Part shown: in pieces, positions 34,023 to 45,531 of the stretch
Layout of the letters: each line of letters begins with the position of its first letter
Position numbering within the stretch: position 1 is the first letter of the stretch
Source: Tubulanus polymorphus
Lineage: Eukaryota > Nemertea > Palaeonemertea > Tubulaniformes > Tubulanidae
Direction: 5' to 3'
DNA length: 64,000 nt
Assembly: GCF_964204645.1 (NCBI RefSeq)
Contig: NC_134025.1
Coordinates: 14,019,001-14,083,000, forward strand
Notes under the pieces: model-generated
Database searches by the model: none
Told to the model about the DNA's origin: nothing
Seen by the model: the letters and a program-made list of their open reading frames with translations, nothing else
Program-made: the position numbers and the translations under genes

Positions 34023-34330
34023 ACCAACACACGGATTGCGGCATTAAATGTTTGTGGATTATTTAACAAAATGAAATCACCTGACTTAGGCGATTGTATA
34101 ACACAATTTGACTTTTTTGTTTATCGGAAACTAAACTCGATGCGTGCGACTCGGAATTAGTTAAAGAACAACTACCTAGCGGATACAGTGCTATTTTTAA
34201 GAACAGACATAATCTAGCCGTTAGAAAATCTGGCAGAATTGGGATAATATACCGAAGCGAATATAGTAAATATGTCAAAGAAATACAAACCGAAAAATAT
34301 AGCTGCAAAGCAGCGATAACGGGTTTTCTG
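34023..34330 (+). pseudogene. LINE endonuclease-domain remnant
   Basis: Two frames joined by a shift near 34125 read like the start of an apurinic-type endonuclease of a non-LTR retrotransposon: LNVCGLFNKMKSPDLGDCI, then SETKLD-type residues (ETKLDACDSE) and SGYSAIFKNRHN...RIGIIYRSEY. No reverse transcriptase follows. Element B ends about 65 bp upstream of it, so B probably inserted in or beside this LINE copy. Confidence 0.6.
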
Positions 34331-35220
34331 AGTAGGCGTGCTATTCATAATTTGAAAAGTGGATAAAAGAAATATATCAATACGGGATACGCATTTCATG
34401 TGTCAAGTCACACCAATGCGGTTTAACATAACATAATTTATAGTTATAGTCAAATTGGGGGTTACTCGGGTCGTTTATTTGTCTGTGGAGTCGAGTAGAT
34501 TGGTTACCCGTCTGTAACATTGGTTAGGGAAACGACTCGTCAGCTTGATGAGTTGTATGTATTATGATTGTGCGCCACCTGCATTTTCCGAAATAATGTT
34601 CATATAATTATTTGAAGGGACGATTAAAATCAATTATCAACGTACATCTGAATATGTAATAGTCCTTAGTAACTTTCTGTTGCAGAGGGCATAGAAAAGA
34701 TTTTGAAATTATTTAATTAAAATATAAATTTTATTTACGAAAAAGAAACTATTATGGTCAGTACAAATTGAAAATTCATAGTGTATTTTTAAGAACAAGC
34801 TTACATAGCTTACAGAATACATCACGTACATTTGAATCTTATAAGTGATGGGTAAAAAATCAACGTGTGACAGAAAAAAATGTAGTTAATTATTTAACAA
34901 TATCGAAATATGTGCTCTCTTTTTAAACTAATGGAGTGATACGCAATTAATCACATGGCCTGTATTAAAAGATAGAACATACAAATTGGATATTTATAAG
35001 TCGAAACATGTGAACAGAAACTAAAACTTTGATGTCAGTGACCAGTAGTATGGAATTACACAACGACAATTGGCTTTAAACTCAACAAACATTATTAAAG
35101 AATGTTTCAAACAAAATGCTTTATAAAACGACATGAATAAACTTGTTTTACAAAACAAGAAAGTACATTTTGAACTTTTGAATGGTCGAATCCCATTTAT
35201 TCACAGTAACCTGTGATGTG
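34331..35220. other. Host-like DNA, no gene recognised
   Basis: Moderate GC, no long open frame and no repeat family recognised on either strand. Confidence 0.4.
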
Positions 35221-35246
35221 GCGATCCTCGGAGCCATCATTCTTGA

Positions 35247-35254
35247 TGACGTCA
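35247..35254. promoter_or_regulatory. CRE-like TGACGTCA in a GC-rich promoter-like stretch
   Basis: A perfect cAMP-response palindrome inside a GC-rich, CpG-containing stretch (about 35217-35400), upstream of candidate splice donors (GTAAGTG near 35510, GTAAGTATC near 35884). Suggests a host promoter. Inference only. Confidence 0.3.
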
Positions 35255-36034
35255 CTAACAAGTGGTCACGGCCGTCGCGTGCACTCATTTCTTTGAAAAT
35301 CTAGCTTCCTCGCGGAGCGGGTCCTGGTGACGCTTCGCCCTGCCCCCTTCGCGCTGAGAAATATCTTATTCCCAGTCAGCAAAGACAGGTTCTAAAGATC
35401 ATAGAGTGCATCGCTGGAGGGTTTCCGATCCAATTTGAATTGGTGCGGTGGCGCTCTCAATGCGGAAGTTTTTGTGAATTTTTCAGTCGGCGACGGACGT
35501 TTATCGTTGTAAGTGATGTAATATGTAAAAAATGCAGGGAAACCTATCTCAATTTGTTTTTAGCGATGCAGCGGAACTAATAAGGAACATTTTGATATAT
35601 AACATGACTATAGTACACTATCCCTGATGGAATAATAAGCTCCACTCGACAAACTCGTTCCCGTGCATTTTTATCTGTTTCAGCCACAGGGGCTCGTATC
35701 AGAGTTGTTGGTAATGTAAAAACGAAAATCTGTTAATCCAATGTATATAGTATATATGAAATAACAAGGGGGCTAACGACGATCACAAACTACTCAACTT
35801 CAGTCGCTTACTTTTTCGTTATTTTGAGTTTGTCCGCGAGTTTGTATACTGTCAAATGAAGTTTCTTCGTCAATTTGTCGTATGTAAGTATCAATCTATA
35901 GGTTATATTGGCCCTATTAGGGGTTCGATACCGAAATTTGGTGAATTCCTCAGATTTATTTTAATTTATTCCAGGTTGTTATCAGAAAAATATGTACTTT
36001 ATTTCATAGGTTAGTCTTTGATTGAAAACTAAAA

Positions 36035-36411
36035 ATGGATGATAGTTCTAAATTTGATGTTGATTCACATGACCAATCTAGTAAGTATGGCTCACTCGTC
36101 TTTTAGAATAAGAGACCTATTGCATTAATGCTTCAATTCAAGTTGCTATACAACCTTTTATACAGATATTTACCTTATCAATATAAACATGTATTTGCCA
36201 TTAGCCATACAATTCAGTAAAACTTTTCCCGTCCAGATTTTGAAACATCATTTGACTCAATTTTTCCTCCTAGAAAATTGCTTTAGCTCATTCCAATGTT
36301 CGCAGTAAAAGTGAATGTAGCATGTATGATTCCCATCCATCAATTTTGTCTTGTTTCGTATTTTTAGCGAAAATCTCGAAAAAGTCTGACGTCGAGGCAG
36401 GTGGTGGCTAG
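36035..36411 (+). CDS. Possible two-exon host micro-protein (30 residues)
   Basis: ATG at 36035, coding to 36080, followed by a consensus donor GTAAGTATGG. An acceptor tail ending TATTTTTAG at 36367 begins a second exon that stays in frame (phase 1) to TAG at 36409-36411. An acceptor (TTTATTTCATAG) lies just upstream at 36009, so earlier non-coding exons are likely. A polyadenylation signal AATAAA lies at 36511-36516. The predicted product is small, acidic then basic, ending in Gly-Gly-Gly. No family recognised; spliced structure is inferred by eye. Confidence 0.35.
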
Positions 36412-36510
36412 ACAAAGACATATTCTTGGGAAATATTTAAAGACGCATGGCATGACTTATTGTTCACTTTTTCACTTTTTCCTATCCTTATTTAGAAATT
36501 GAAGTATTGT

Positions 36511-36516
36511 AATAAA
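36511..36516 (+). terminator. AATAAA polyadenylation signal
   Basis: Located about 100 bp past the stop of the predicted micro-protein, followed by a T-rich stretch (tgatttatttttgttg). Fits a host gene end. Confidence 0.35.
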
Positions 36517-36992
36517 CTATTGATTTATTTTTGTTGATCAACGCAACTAGTTTTGTTGTTTTCTTTCTTAATTTACATTTGAATTGGATGGTCATCTTGC
36601 GTAGGAGTCAGTTTGTCATCGAAGCAATACAGTCTAACTTGTTGACGTCTCAGATGCAGCGGGGCAGGGCGGTCATTATATTGTGGACTTATCCAAATAA
36701 CACTTACACAGCCCAACGTGTTTCAGTGTGTAAACTCCGTCGTACTCGGCATTATAAGACCGTGAGGAATTGAGTTTTAGTCACCTGAGCCCTCGGCTTG
36801 ATTCGACCAAAAAGATCTTAACTGACTTCACAGAATTTGATTATGAGTCAAGGATTTTCTAAATTTCTGAATGGGTAGTTGAAAAAAAAATAAAAACAAC
36901 AATATTTCAACTAGCTTGTTAATCTAGTATATTTTTAGTTACATTCTAGTTAAATTCTAGTTGCAACAACACAATTTTTGTTTGTTATATAA

Positions 36993-37528
36993 ATGGGAGG
37001 TGGAAAGAAAATAAAATCTAAAAATAGTGATGTTCCAATTGAACAAACTTTGGATGATTTAGGTATAACAGAAACAAAATTAGCGTCAGATAATAATGGT
37101 GCTTTAAATGATATTGTAAAAGTTTTATTAGTAAAAATTTAACTTATAATGAATTAGATACAATGAAATCAGATGAAATTATTAAATTATTTAAGATTTA
37201 TGAAACTGCGAGAATAGCTAGAATTAATGATGCTATATCAGAAAATGTAGTAAAAGGTTATAGTAAATTATGTAATTATATGCTGCCAACTCAAGATGAA
37301 AATAGATTATATTCCGATTCAAAAAATGATTATTTAGTTATGACTGAATTAAATAAATGGATTGGATATTTATCATTTCAATTAGGTGGATTTATGACGC
37401 TATTATCAACTGGAGTTATAACATTTTCAAATATTGAAAGTAAAAATTTTTCTACAATAAATGAACGAAGTGGAAGAGGTGAAAGAATTAACTGTGAAGA
37501 AAAAACCGAGAACTCAGAAACAAATTGA
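36993..37528 (+). pseudogene. ~200-residue membrane protein, internal deletion (E)
   Basis: Starts ATGGGAGGTGG in a TATATAAATG context like the C copy. About 100 bp is missing near 37113, which shifts frame; the remainder (37163-37528) matches the C protein from TYNELDTMKS to ENSETN. Confidence 0.68.
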
Positions 37529-37825
37529 ATGATCTCGGCAATTAGGAATTAGATCAAGAGAATTTAAAAAAGCTATAAAAGAAAAAATAAATAATAATGA
37601 TGTTAATAAAAATGGTGAAAATATTGTTATTTCTACTCCTTCTGGTAATAGATTGATAGATATTTATATTTTACAACTGGATTTGTAATTGTATTCATTT
37701 TGATTGGGTGTAGTTGGTATAAGAAATCAAATAAAATCCATGGTATTAATAATTCTGAAACTACTGCTATTGAAAATGAAAATACTTCTGAAATTCCAAA
37801 ATTCACAATAATAAAAATGGATTAA
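37461..37825 (+). pseudogene. Small basic membrane protein, broken (E)
   Basis: Frame from ATG 37461 overlaps the previous gene as in C. A TGA replaces the Trp of the EWSRQLG motif, and a later frameshift affects the membrane segment. Ends at 37825. Confidence 0.66.
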
Positions 37826-37866
37826 TATTTTAGAAAAAAGCAAAAAAATATTTTTATTTTAATTAA

Positions 37867-37940
37867 TTGAATATCTCACTACTTTTATCTATCTACGCGA
37901 AGCAATTGAATTGTCCAGATAAGTCATTTCGGATTCTTGA
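37867..37940. promoter_or_regulatory. Conserved non-coding block (copy in E, inverted)
   Basis: Reads on the minus strand as ATCCGAAATGACTTATCTGG followed by AGTAGTGAGATATTC. Compared with C it lacks about 40 bp from the middle. It lies between convergent gene ends, as in C. Confidence 0.58.
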
Positions 37941-37982
37941 TATAAATTTTTTTATTTTTTTATTATTTTATTTCTTAATTAT

Positions 37983-38317
37983 TTAGTCAACAACTTCTAA
38001 ATCATGATGCCCGTCTTCATTTTTCCCATGGTAAATTATTTTAAATCCCTCTAAACCTTCTAATTCCTCTGTACTCAATGCAACCCATTTATCAGGTTAA
38101 AATACATTAAATTCTCGCGTTGTACTAACATTACAGTAACTTAATTTTGCTGTTACTTTCTCTCCATATTTAGTTTTTATCTTCAATATTTATTTTATTT
38201 CAATATTTTGTGTTCAATTTCTTTTGTAACATCGACAAACTTTTTTATTTCAAATTGTTTTTTTGTTGGTTTTATTCTGTTATTTATTGTTGCTAAGAAT
38301 GCTTTTCTATCTCCCAT
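37983..38317 (-). pseudogene. OB-fold-like protein, broken (E)
   Basis: Collinear with 46213-46539. TAA replaces the Leu before PDKW, and there is an indel near 38190. The C-terminal HGKNEDGHHDLEVVD-type end is readable. Confidence 0.65.
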
Positions 38318-38402
38318 TTATTATGGGCAAACATTACTTGTGGTGATGTGTGGTGTGTCGTCCTCACGTCCTCTGGTCTGAAACCCTGATATTCCAATTA
38401 CT

Positions 38403-38745
38403 TCCAGTCACTGCAAATATTGTAAGCACGAAAAAGCATGGTATTGATGAGTCCTATTTTCCATTTGTACGTGCACATAGCGTTGAAATTCAAAAGAAGG
38501 CCTGTGTTGGAAGTTTTCCTGTACACTCGAGATATAAAATCATAACCGGTTTCTAACGGAATTTGTATTTCGGTATCGAGAAAAGCTAATAGATTAGGAC
38601 CCAGTTCAAAAGTGAATTTCAAGTTAGAATGGAGGCGATTCAATTCTTCAAAAAATAGTCTCTAAGTGGATTCATTTCGAAATATGCCGAAAATATCGCC
38701 AACGTATCTCAGGTATAATGTCGGTTTGTACACGCCGGTAAGACA
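38403..38745 (-). pseudogene. Penelope-like reverse transcriptase remnant
   Basis: Minus-strand reading contains RYVGDIFGIF (the place of the RT YxDD motif, with Gly for Asp), then LNRLHSNLKFTFELG, FLDTEIQI and YRKTSNTGLLLNFNA...YKWK, a series typical of Penelope-like element RTs before the GIY-YIG domain. There is an in-frame stop. It abuts the terminus of fragment E at 38402, so E appears to have inserted into it. Confidence 0.5.
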
Positions 38746-38762
38746 GTGAGTGACAGTTTTAC

Positions 38763-40505
38763 AGACAGTGAGTAGACAATTTGAGCAACAACATGCCATA
38801 AACAAAGACAGAAAGAACATATGACTAATTACTTTACAAAAACGACAAAAAATACATTTCTACACAAAACATCAAGTTGCTATACTCCACTTTACTTTCA
38901 CTGCGACTTTTGCATATACATGTACGCCAAAGTCGAGAAACAACTACCGGGATAAATCATGTAAAAAATAGAAAAAAAACAATAGTATCCATACTTGTTG
39001 ACCAAGCACAACAACGTTACAAAATTTAAAAAAAAACATATCTCTAACGTAACAATACTTGTTGACTATAAAGCGCAACAACGTTACAAAATCATTAAAA
39101 AAACGTATCTCGAACGTAACAATACTTGTTGACTATAAAGCCCAACAACGTTACAAAATCATTTAAAACCTTATTACTCGGAATCTCATCTTATCTAGAA
39201 AACATGTAATACATAATATATGAAAAATTACACAATGAACATAAAAACAATAATAACAACAAGTGCTCAAATTGTTTAAGAAATCTAAGGTATATATAAT
39301 ATGAAAACAAAAAAACAGACAGAGGGGTATGTGGTACGTATTTCACAATACATGTGAAACAAGGCATTTGACATTGAAATATTGACCAATCTACTGGCAC
39401 ATTTGCCATCTCAATATCGCTTTAGAGGTGGTCGCGATCGTATCCAAAAAATTAATGAGCATCAAATCAATCACGACACTATTCCTTTTATTCCATGAAA
39501 TTTATGTCTTTTCAATCGATCGCAAACGGAACACAAATTTAGAATTTTCGCATCGAGAATAGAAATATCGGCTGCGGATTCCTCGGCAGAATACACAATA
39601 TCTACTAAGATACACTGATGGATGATCAGTGACATGATTTGGGATTTTTTCGAAATTGAGATCCAGCTCAATCACGCTAAAAACTGGGCTCACGAATTCA
39701 AGCAGCTTTGATGTGTCTAGTCGCTCCGGTTGTAAAATATCCACAGACAAATGCTCATTATCCCAGTCTAAGATGGAAACAACGTCGATTGGTGAACTAA
39801 CTATCATTGGGCACTGATTCTCGCCCAGATTCATGCATAAACCTTCTCTGATAATTCGGAGGTTTTCAATTTGTTTACGCTAATTGAACATCATAAGCCC
39901 CTGCAGATCTCGAATTTTCTTCTTCGCGGACTTTTGACGGGTTCGCTTCTCAGGGTTCCAGCAAAATCGGGTAAATTGTCCGATCATATAACAACGGTTG
40001 CAGCGTGTCCTGTGCGTGACAACATGTCCGGCTCCAACACTTGAGTCCACAATTCTTGCAAAGTACAGCCATTACTTATCCAAAACTAGGCACAAGATTG
40101 TTAACCTGCAGTGCCTGTCAGATCTTGCCAACGGGTTCTCCACCAATTGTAACCACTAGCATTTTCAGTGCACTCGGGAACTAGCCCGTCAAAATAAATC
40201 CAAGTCATCAATTCCATCTTGATGAAATATCTTTTATTCAAATGCTTGGTCGGCTTCCGACCGCAACAAATGCTCAGTACAAACTGCCAACTAAAAGTGT
40301 GTGTTGTATCCTTCATTCTATCTCAACTGACTCATATATATTCGTGCATAGTAACAAAAACTTAGGTATGAAAAATAAAGGTGACAGACAGTGAGTAGAC
40401 AATTTGAGCTACAACATACCATAAACAAAGACAGAAAGAACATACGACTAATTACTTTACAAAAACGACTAACAAATACATTTCTACACAAAACAAAAAG
40501 TTGCT
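38763..40505. repeat. Direct repeat pair of ~120 bp enclosing degenerate DNA
   Basis: 38763-38880 and 40385-40505 share CAGTGAGTAGACAATTTGAG and the following ~100 bp with few changes. Between them (39400-40320) the minus strand has short frames with a CCHC-like cluster near 40000 (CNRCYMIGQFTRFC), suggestive of a retroelement gag region but too degraded to name. Confidence 0.45.
38990..39168. repeat. ~64-bp tandem repeat, three copies
   Basis: Unit has ACTTGTTGAC then CAACAACGTTACAAAAT and an A-run followed by CGAACGTAACAAT. Host-like minisatellite. Confidence 0.7.
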
Positions 40506-41630
40506 ATATTAGCTGAGAATTTATTATTAATTATTCGACCACGACTGACACTAATTTAAACTAGATTACAACAAACGAATCAATGATGCATAGTCGACAA
40601 ACATTAATTAAACCGGTTGATAACAAACGAAAACGTTGCGTTGATTAATTTAATTCTTTGCTGCCAGATAATCCCCTTTTAAATACAGTTTACAAAGGCG
40701 GATCCAGGGGCATGTTGTGACCAGGTCGACCAATAAGAAGGGCATATATTCTTAATTTAGGGCGGAAAGGCATATCAGCAAAATCTTTTTTTGAAATTTT
40801 ACTATCATTTTAGAGCTTTCTGAGCATCTCTGAGAGGCATTTAGTCAAGAAACATAGGTTACATATTTAGGAAAAATATCTATTGTATATCTCAGGTGGT
40901 TACAACGGCAAATTTTTGATCCAGAGAAAAAATGAAAAGGCACTTCAAAATGACGAGTGTCGGGCGACACGGTCGACACGGTCTAAATCCAGCCCTGGTT
41001 TATATATAGATTATATATATTTATTGAAACTTACCAATTAGTTTTTTTCTTTTTCAACTACAGAATCAGTGTGACTACATTCGGTGAGATCCGGAGAAAA
41101 TGGCGGTCAGACAAAGTGTTTCCCCCTAGGAAGCAACAGGAGGCTGTATCAAAACAGAGCCAGAATCGCCAGGCCGCAGCTGATCCTGATTAAGGACAAG
41201 CAGCTCCAGGGCAAATACTAGAGCAGAAACATTTAAAATCGTCCGAGGGAACGACACGTGAGGGAGCAGACAGCGGAATATCGTACTTGATGCGATTCTT
41301 TCCCAGCTTGCGAAATTACAGCTCCTAAATGACTTACAGAACCCATTACCAACAATGCGCGACATCAACAATACGCATGCGTTAAAAATATTTCACGCGG
41401 CTATTGACAAACAGAAGCTGGAATCTAAAAAGTCCCTATCACTGTCTTCCAGTTTATGGAAACTGAATATTGCATACCCTATCTTGTATCTCAAATTCCG
41501 GTCTTTCTTGTGGTACAAAAATCAATAATATTTACTAATATATTATGCAACATCCAATTCTAACGCGCTATCCGTGCATTCGTTAATTCAATGGGCGTTG
41601 GGCGCAAATGCGCGGTAAGCCGCTTTCAGC
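40506..41630. other. Host-like DNA, no gene recognised
   Basis: Short frames only. An ATGGCGG start near 41099 gives nine codons. No repeat family recognised. Confidence 0.35.
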
Positions 41631-42056
41631 TGTAACCGTCGATCTGTGAAGGTAAATCCGGTTCTCCGCCATCTGTAACCGGCTGGTTGTTGTATCGGCA
41701 GGCTGGCTGGGGGAACTAGCATTTACACCAGCGGTACAGGATTCCATCCATCAGGAACAACAAGGCAGTTAAACCTTATATGTACAATCTTTATTGCATC
41801 CCGGAATGAGAATGATTATCAAAGCTTTACATAGTCTTTATATACAGAATCATGAGTATAATGTGAGAACTAGGAGTCAGACAAGTTGTAGACATCAGGA
41901 CTCACAAACAAACACCTAGTGACATGTTTGAGAGACATTAATTAATTATCGATGAGCACTGACTATAGCTAATTATCGTGAAAACATGTTGAGTAATGTC
42001 ACATGTTGATTACGATCTTAAAGCACATATCGACACTATAGTCATAAGTTATATTA

Positions 42057-42099
<43 letters not shown>

Positions 42100-43897
42100 T
42101 ATAATATGTAGTAGAGCTATGAAATGTTATGAACTGTTCGATATGACATTGTAGATCTATATGATTATGAAATATGCAAATTATATCAGGGTGACAGATG
42201 CCCCCTTGTCCAATTAAATTTGGTCCTCCAAATTTGCGGAAAACGCAGATGCTATAACTTCATTAAAACTCCTTCCACTGCGAGAACGTGTAAAATTGAG
42301 TTCCACCGTGCGAAAATGTGCAAACGTTGGACAGTAACATCCGGATGCTCAGTCATACACGAAAGAGTCACATGTTGTCGTTATTTACGGACGATGCGAT
42401 AATACGTTAACTGTGATTTTGAATGATCTGCAGAGGATCCCTGAATTCTGGTTGGTTCTGCGACGAACAGAAGTAGCGACGTGTTGTGTAGTTATAGCGT
42501 CCCGAAGATCAGTTGGTGATGCAAGTTGCAAGCAGTACGCATTTCTCTGTTTTGAAGATCTTTCGATTACTGACTGGAAATAACTTCGTGACACAATGAT
42601 AGTAACATGCAACATTTGACATCAGAGCAGAGTTCAGGCAATGACACAACACGAATACAGTTACCCTTGTCAACCAAAAGGAAAAAATTATCATCATCCA
42701 AAATAAGTGGCCAGGTGTAACTGAGATTATATATTTGTCCACATAAAAATTCAACCAATTCATCTTCATGTTTTAGTTATACTAACAAACAAAAAATATG
42801 AACCTATGAAAATGAAAATTGCCGATTAAACCTTTAGTATAGTCGAAATAGTTTGTTGCGAAAAAAGTATAGATACACACTGTCCTGTAAGTAGATGAAT
42901 TTGACTAATTAACCTTAGACATATCCCCTGAGAAGTGTTCCGTATTCTAATACTTATAGTACGAAATGAAACTAAAATTGATTTATGCTGATTGGAACTA
43001 GATGCCTAGAAAAAAAAGAATTGTGAATCATACTATTTAAACCGGCGATAACTTTTTTGATCGTACGGTAGTATCTTATATCCAAATTCCTATAATTTTC
43101 TATCATGTTCATCTGACCACTAATTCGAGACAAAGAAGAAACTGTATTACCTTCGGTTGACAAAAAGTTACCGTAATGCATTGTATCCACTGAAAAAGCA
43201 GCAATGTTCATGATCAGTACGGCCATCTCGTCACAGGTGTAGTTGAATACGATCTTCTCGTGAGGTCAACGTTCCAGTCCCAACCAATAGTTTAACAGCT
43301 TCATCTGTACTTGTGTAAGTCACGAGGACTTAAATTTGGGTTCTCCACCATCTGTAACCGTCGATCTGTGAAGGTAAATCCGGTTCTCCGCCATCTGTAA
43401 CCGGCTGGTTGTTGTATCGGCAGGCTGCCTGGGGGAACTAGCATTTACACCAGCGGTACAGGATTCCATCCATCAGGAACAACAAGGCAGTTAAACCTTA
43501 TATGTACAATCTTTATTGCATCCCGGAATGAGAATGATTATCATAGCTTTACATAGTCTTTATATACAGAATCATGAGTATAATGTGAGAACTAGGAGTC
43601 AGACAAGTTGTAGACATCAGGACTCACAAACAAACACCTAGTGACATGTTTGAGAGACATTAATTAATTATCGATGAGCACTGACTATAGCTAATTATCG
43701 TGAAAACATGTTGAGTAATGTCACATGTTGATTACGATCTTAAAGCACATATTGACACTATAGTCATAAGTTATATTATATTATCATTATTATTATTATT
43801 TATAATATGTAGTAGAGCTATGAAATGTTATGAACTGTTCGATATGACATTGTAGATCTATATGATTATGAAATATGCAAATTATATCAGGGTGACA
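41631..43897 (-). mobile_element. Non-autonomous LTR retrotransposon
   Basis: Two direct repeats, 41631-42196 (566 bp) and 43353-43897 (545 bp), both TGTAACC...GGTGACA, differing mainly in a TTA microsatellite. A 4-bp duplication CAGC flanks the whole (41627-41630 and 43898-43901). On the minus strand a polypurine tract (AAGGGGGCATC) abuts the LTR at 42197 and a primer-binding-type sequence (TGGTGGAGAACCC) follows the other LTR at 43350, so the element reads leftward. The 1.16-kb interior has no gag-pol frame. Confidence 0.78.
42055..42100. repeat. (ATT)n microsatellite
   Basis: Uninterrupted TTA/ATT run inside the first LTR; much shorter in the second LTR, showing expansion or contraction after insertion. 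Confidence 0.9.
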
Positions 43898-44259
43898 CAG
43901 CCTTTAGCTATGAATAACATGAAAGACTACCGTACTACTTGCACGGGAGAAAATCGCGAGTCACTTCCATTTCGCTGAAGTTGCAACTTTCAGGGCATCT
44001 TTCAGCTTTTGATGCTGTCTGGATCAAGAAGTCTTCCTAAGGAAAATCTTTTTTGCATAAATCTTAGTGCAAATTTCCATTTTGACATACAAATTAAATG
44101 ATTTTCAGGCATGGTCCCCATAAAAATTTTGCCACTATGGATATTACGCAGCGCTCACGCGGCGGGGTGGCAAACTATTATGGTGCTCATTGTTGGCAAT
44201 GAGGACATGGCCGAAGTAAATCAATCGCTCGAATTTTGCCACCAGGACGTACTTACAAC

Positions 44260-44560
44260 TACAGAGTGAAAATGAACAAGTTACCAAAGTTCGGGATTTA
44301 GAGAAAGTTTTAGCTGATCAGGACGCAATTATTAAATCGGACCATGAGCTCCTCCCGGCCTAGATCAGCAATGGCGTAGCATGACATTGATCTTCTTCGG
44401 CGTCGAGGAATCAAAAAATGAAAATACCGAGGCCATAATAATTAAAGGCTTTTGCGGGAAACGCCTTAAGTTATCGATGACGACTATATCAAATTCGCGA
44501 GACCGCATCGCCTTGGAAGAAAGAAAGACGACCAGAAAGAACCGCGGCCAATTGGGTAAT
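44260..44560 (+). pseudogene. Possible LINE ORF1-type remnant
   Basis: A helical stretch (SENEQVTKVRDLEKVLADQD) followed, after stops, by LIFFGVEESKNENTEA and LKLSMTTIS resembles the coiled-coil plus RRM start of L1-type ORF1 proteins. Weak, and the rest is lost before element D begins. Confidence 0.3.
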
Positions 44561-44816
44561 ATTCTCACTCCCTGTTGTGCGGACATACTACAGAAATATA
44601 TAGATATGGGGAGAAACCGGGACTGCAGCATGCTCGCACAAAGGAGCGAGACCTACAATAACGTTTTTTTTTTAACTGACTCCCGCGGACTAATAAACTC
44701 CACTCAACAGCACAGATGGCCTAACCGACTCAACCAAAGCCAAACTGATTTCTTCCGTCTGTCCGCAGCGCCACGTAGTGAGAATAGGATAATATTCTCA
44801 CTCCCTGCTGTGCGGA

Positions 44817-45009
44817 AGTAATAGGGGTAATGGGCTTTCAGGCCAAAGGTCGAACGGTCGAGAAATTTTCCAAATATGAAAATAACAATAATTTCTACTT
44901 GAATTAGTCGCGTACACTCCTAATTCAAGTAGAAATTATTATTATTTCACATTTGGAAAATTTCTCAACCGTTCAACCTTTAACCTGAAAGCCCATTACC
45001 CCTATTACT
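44817..45009. repeat. Palindromic terminus of element D
   Basis: 193 bp, arms pairing along most of the length, loop around GTCGCGTACACTCC, which is the complement of the B loop with one change. In element-outward orientation both loops therefore read the same way. Confidence 0.88.
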
Positions 45010-45194
45010 CTTAAAATATTCATATACATGAATAAAATATATATGAATAACATATAAATTGATAGATTATTCAATATAAAAGAGTTAGTAAAAAAGTAAC
45101 GAGTAATTAACGAGCTCTTATAGAATAGATATATAGATATATTTTAAACATATTACAATACTTATATTTGTATGAGTTAGATTTTTAAACATTA

Positions 45195-45531
45195 AAAGTG
45201 TTAGTAAAGTGTGGATTGAAATAATTCATATTTAAATCATTGAATATTTATATTTACATGCGTTAAATTCTTATTTTCAGTATAAAAGTAACGAGTAATT
45301 AACGAGTGAAATAATTCATATTTAAAACAGTGAATATTTATATTTATATGTGTTAAATTCTTGATTTTTAATATAAAAAGTAACGAGTAATTAACGAGTG
45401 AAATAATTCATATTTAAAACAGTGAATATTTATATTTATATGTGTTAAATTCTTGATTTTTAATATAAAAAGTAACGAGTAATTAACGAGTGAAATAATT
45501 CATATTTAGAACATTGAATATTTATATTTGA
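45195..45531. repeat. 92-bp tandem repeat ending at the first gene of D
   Basis: Phase points GTAACGAGTAATTAACGAG at 45288, 45380 and 45472, with a diverged earlier copy near 45097. The start codon of the first gene (45532) lies where upstream copies have ATGTGTTAA, so the promoter and leader have been multiplied. Confidence 0.8.

Larger units (their letters stand above)
36885..38402. mobile_element. Polinton fragment E (family 2 end piece)
   Basis: About 1.5 kb collinear, inverted, with 46097-47745 of element C. It carries the CTAG-rich repeat, the 200-residue protein, the small basic membrane protein, the conserved block, the OB-like gene, and a diverged terminus ending CCAATTACT at 38402. 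All three genes are broken. The inner end (36885) is a truncation. It is an older, independent insertion of the C family. Confidence 0.78.

Noticed and set aside
34063-34399. Minus-strand small frames near the LINE remnant
   Set aside because: The + strand gives recognisable endonuclease motifs; the minus frames show none.
42385-42769. Short frames inside the LTR element as gag
   Set aside because: No CCHC, protease or RT motif and several overlapping alternatives; treated as non-coding.
33771-45009. Flip/flop orientation of terminal loops in B versus D, as in parvoviruses
   Set aside because: Once both termini are read from inside to outside the loops have the same orientation, so no flip/flop is shown.
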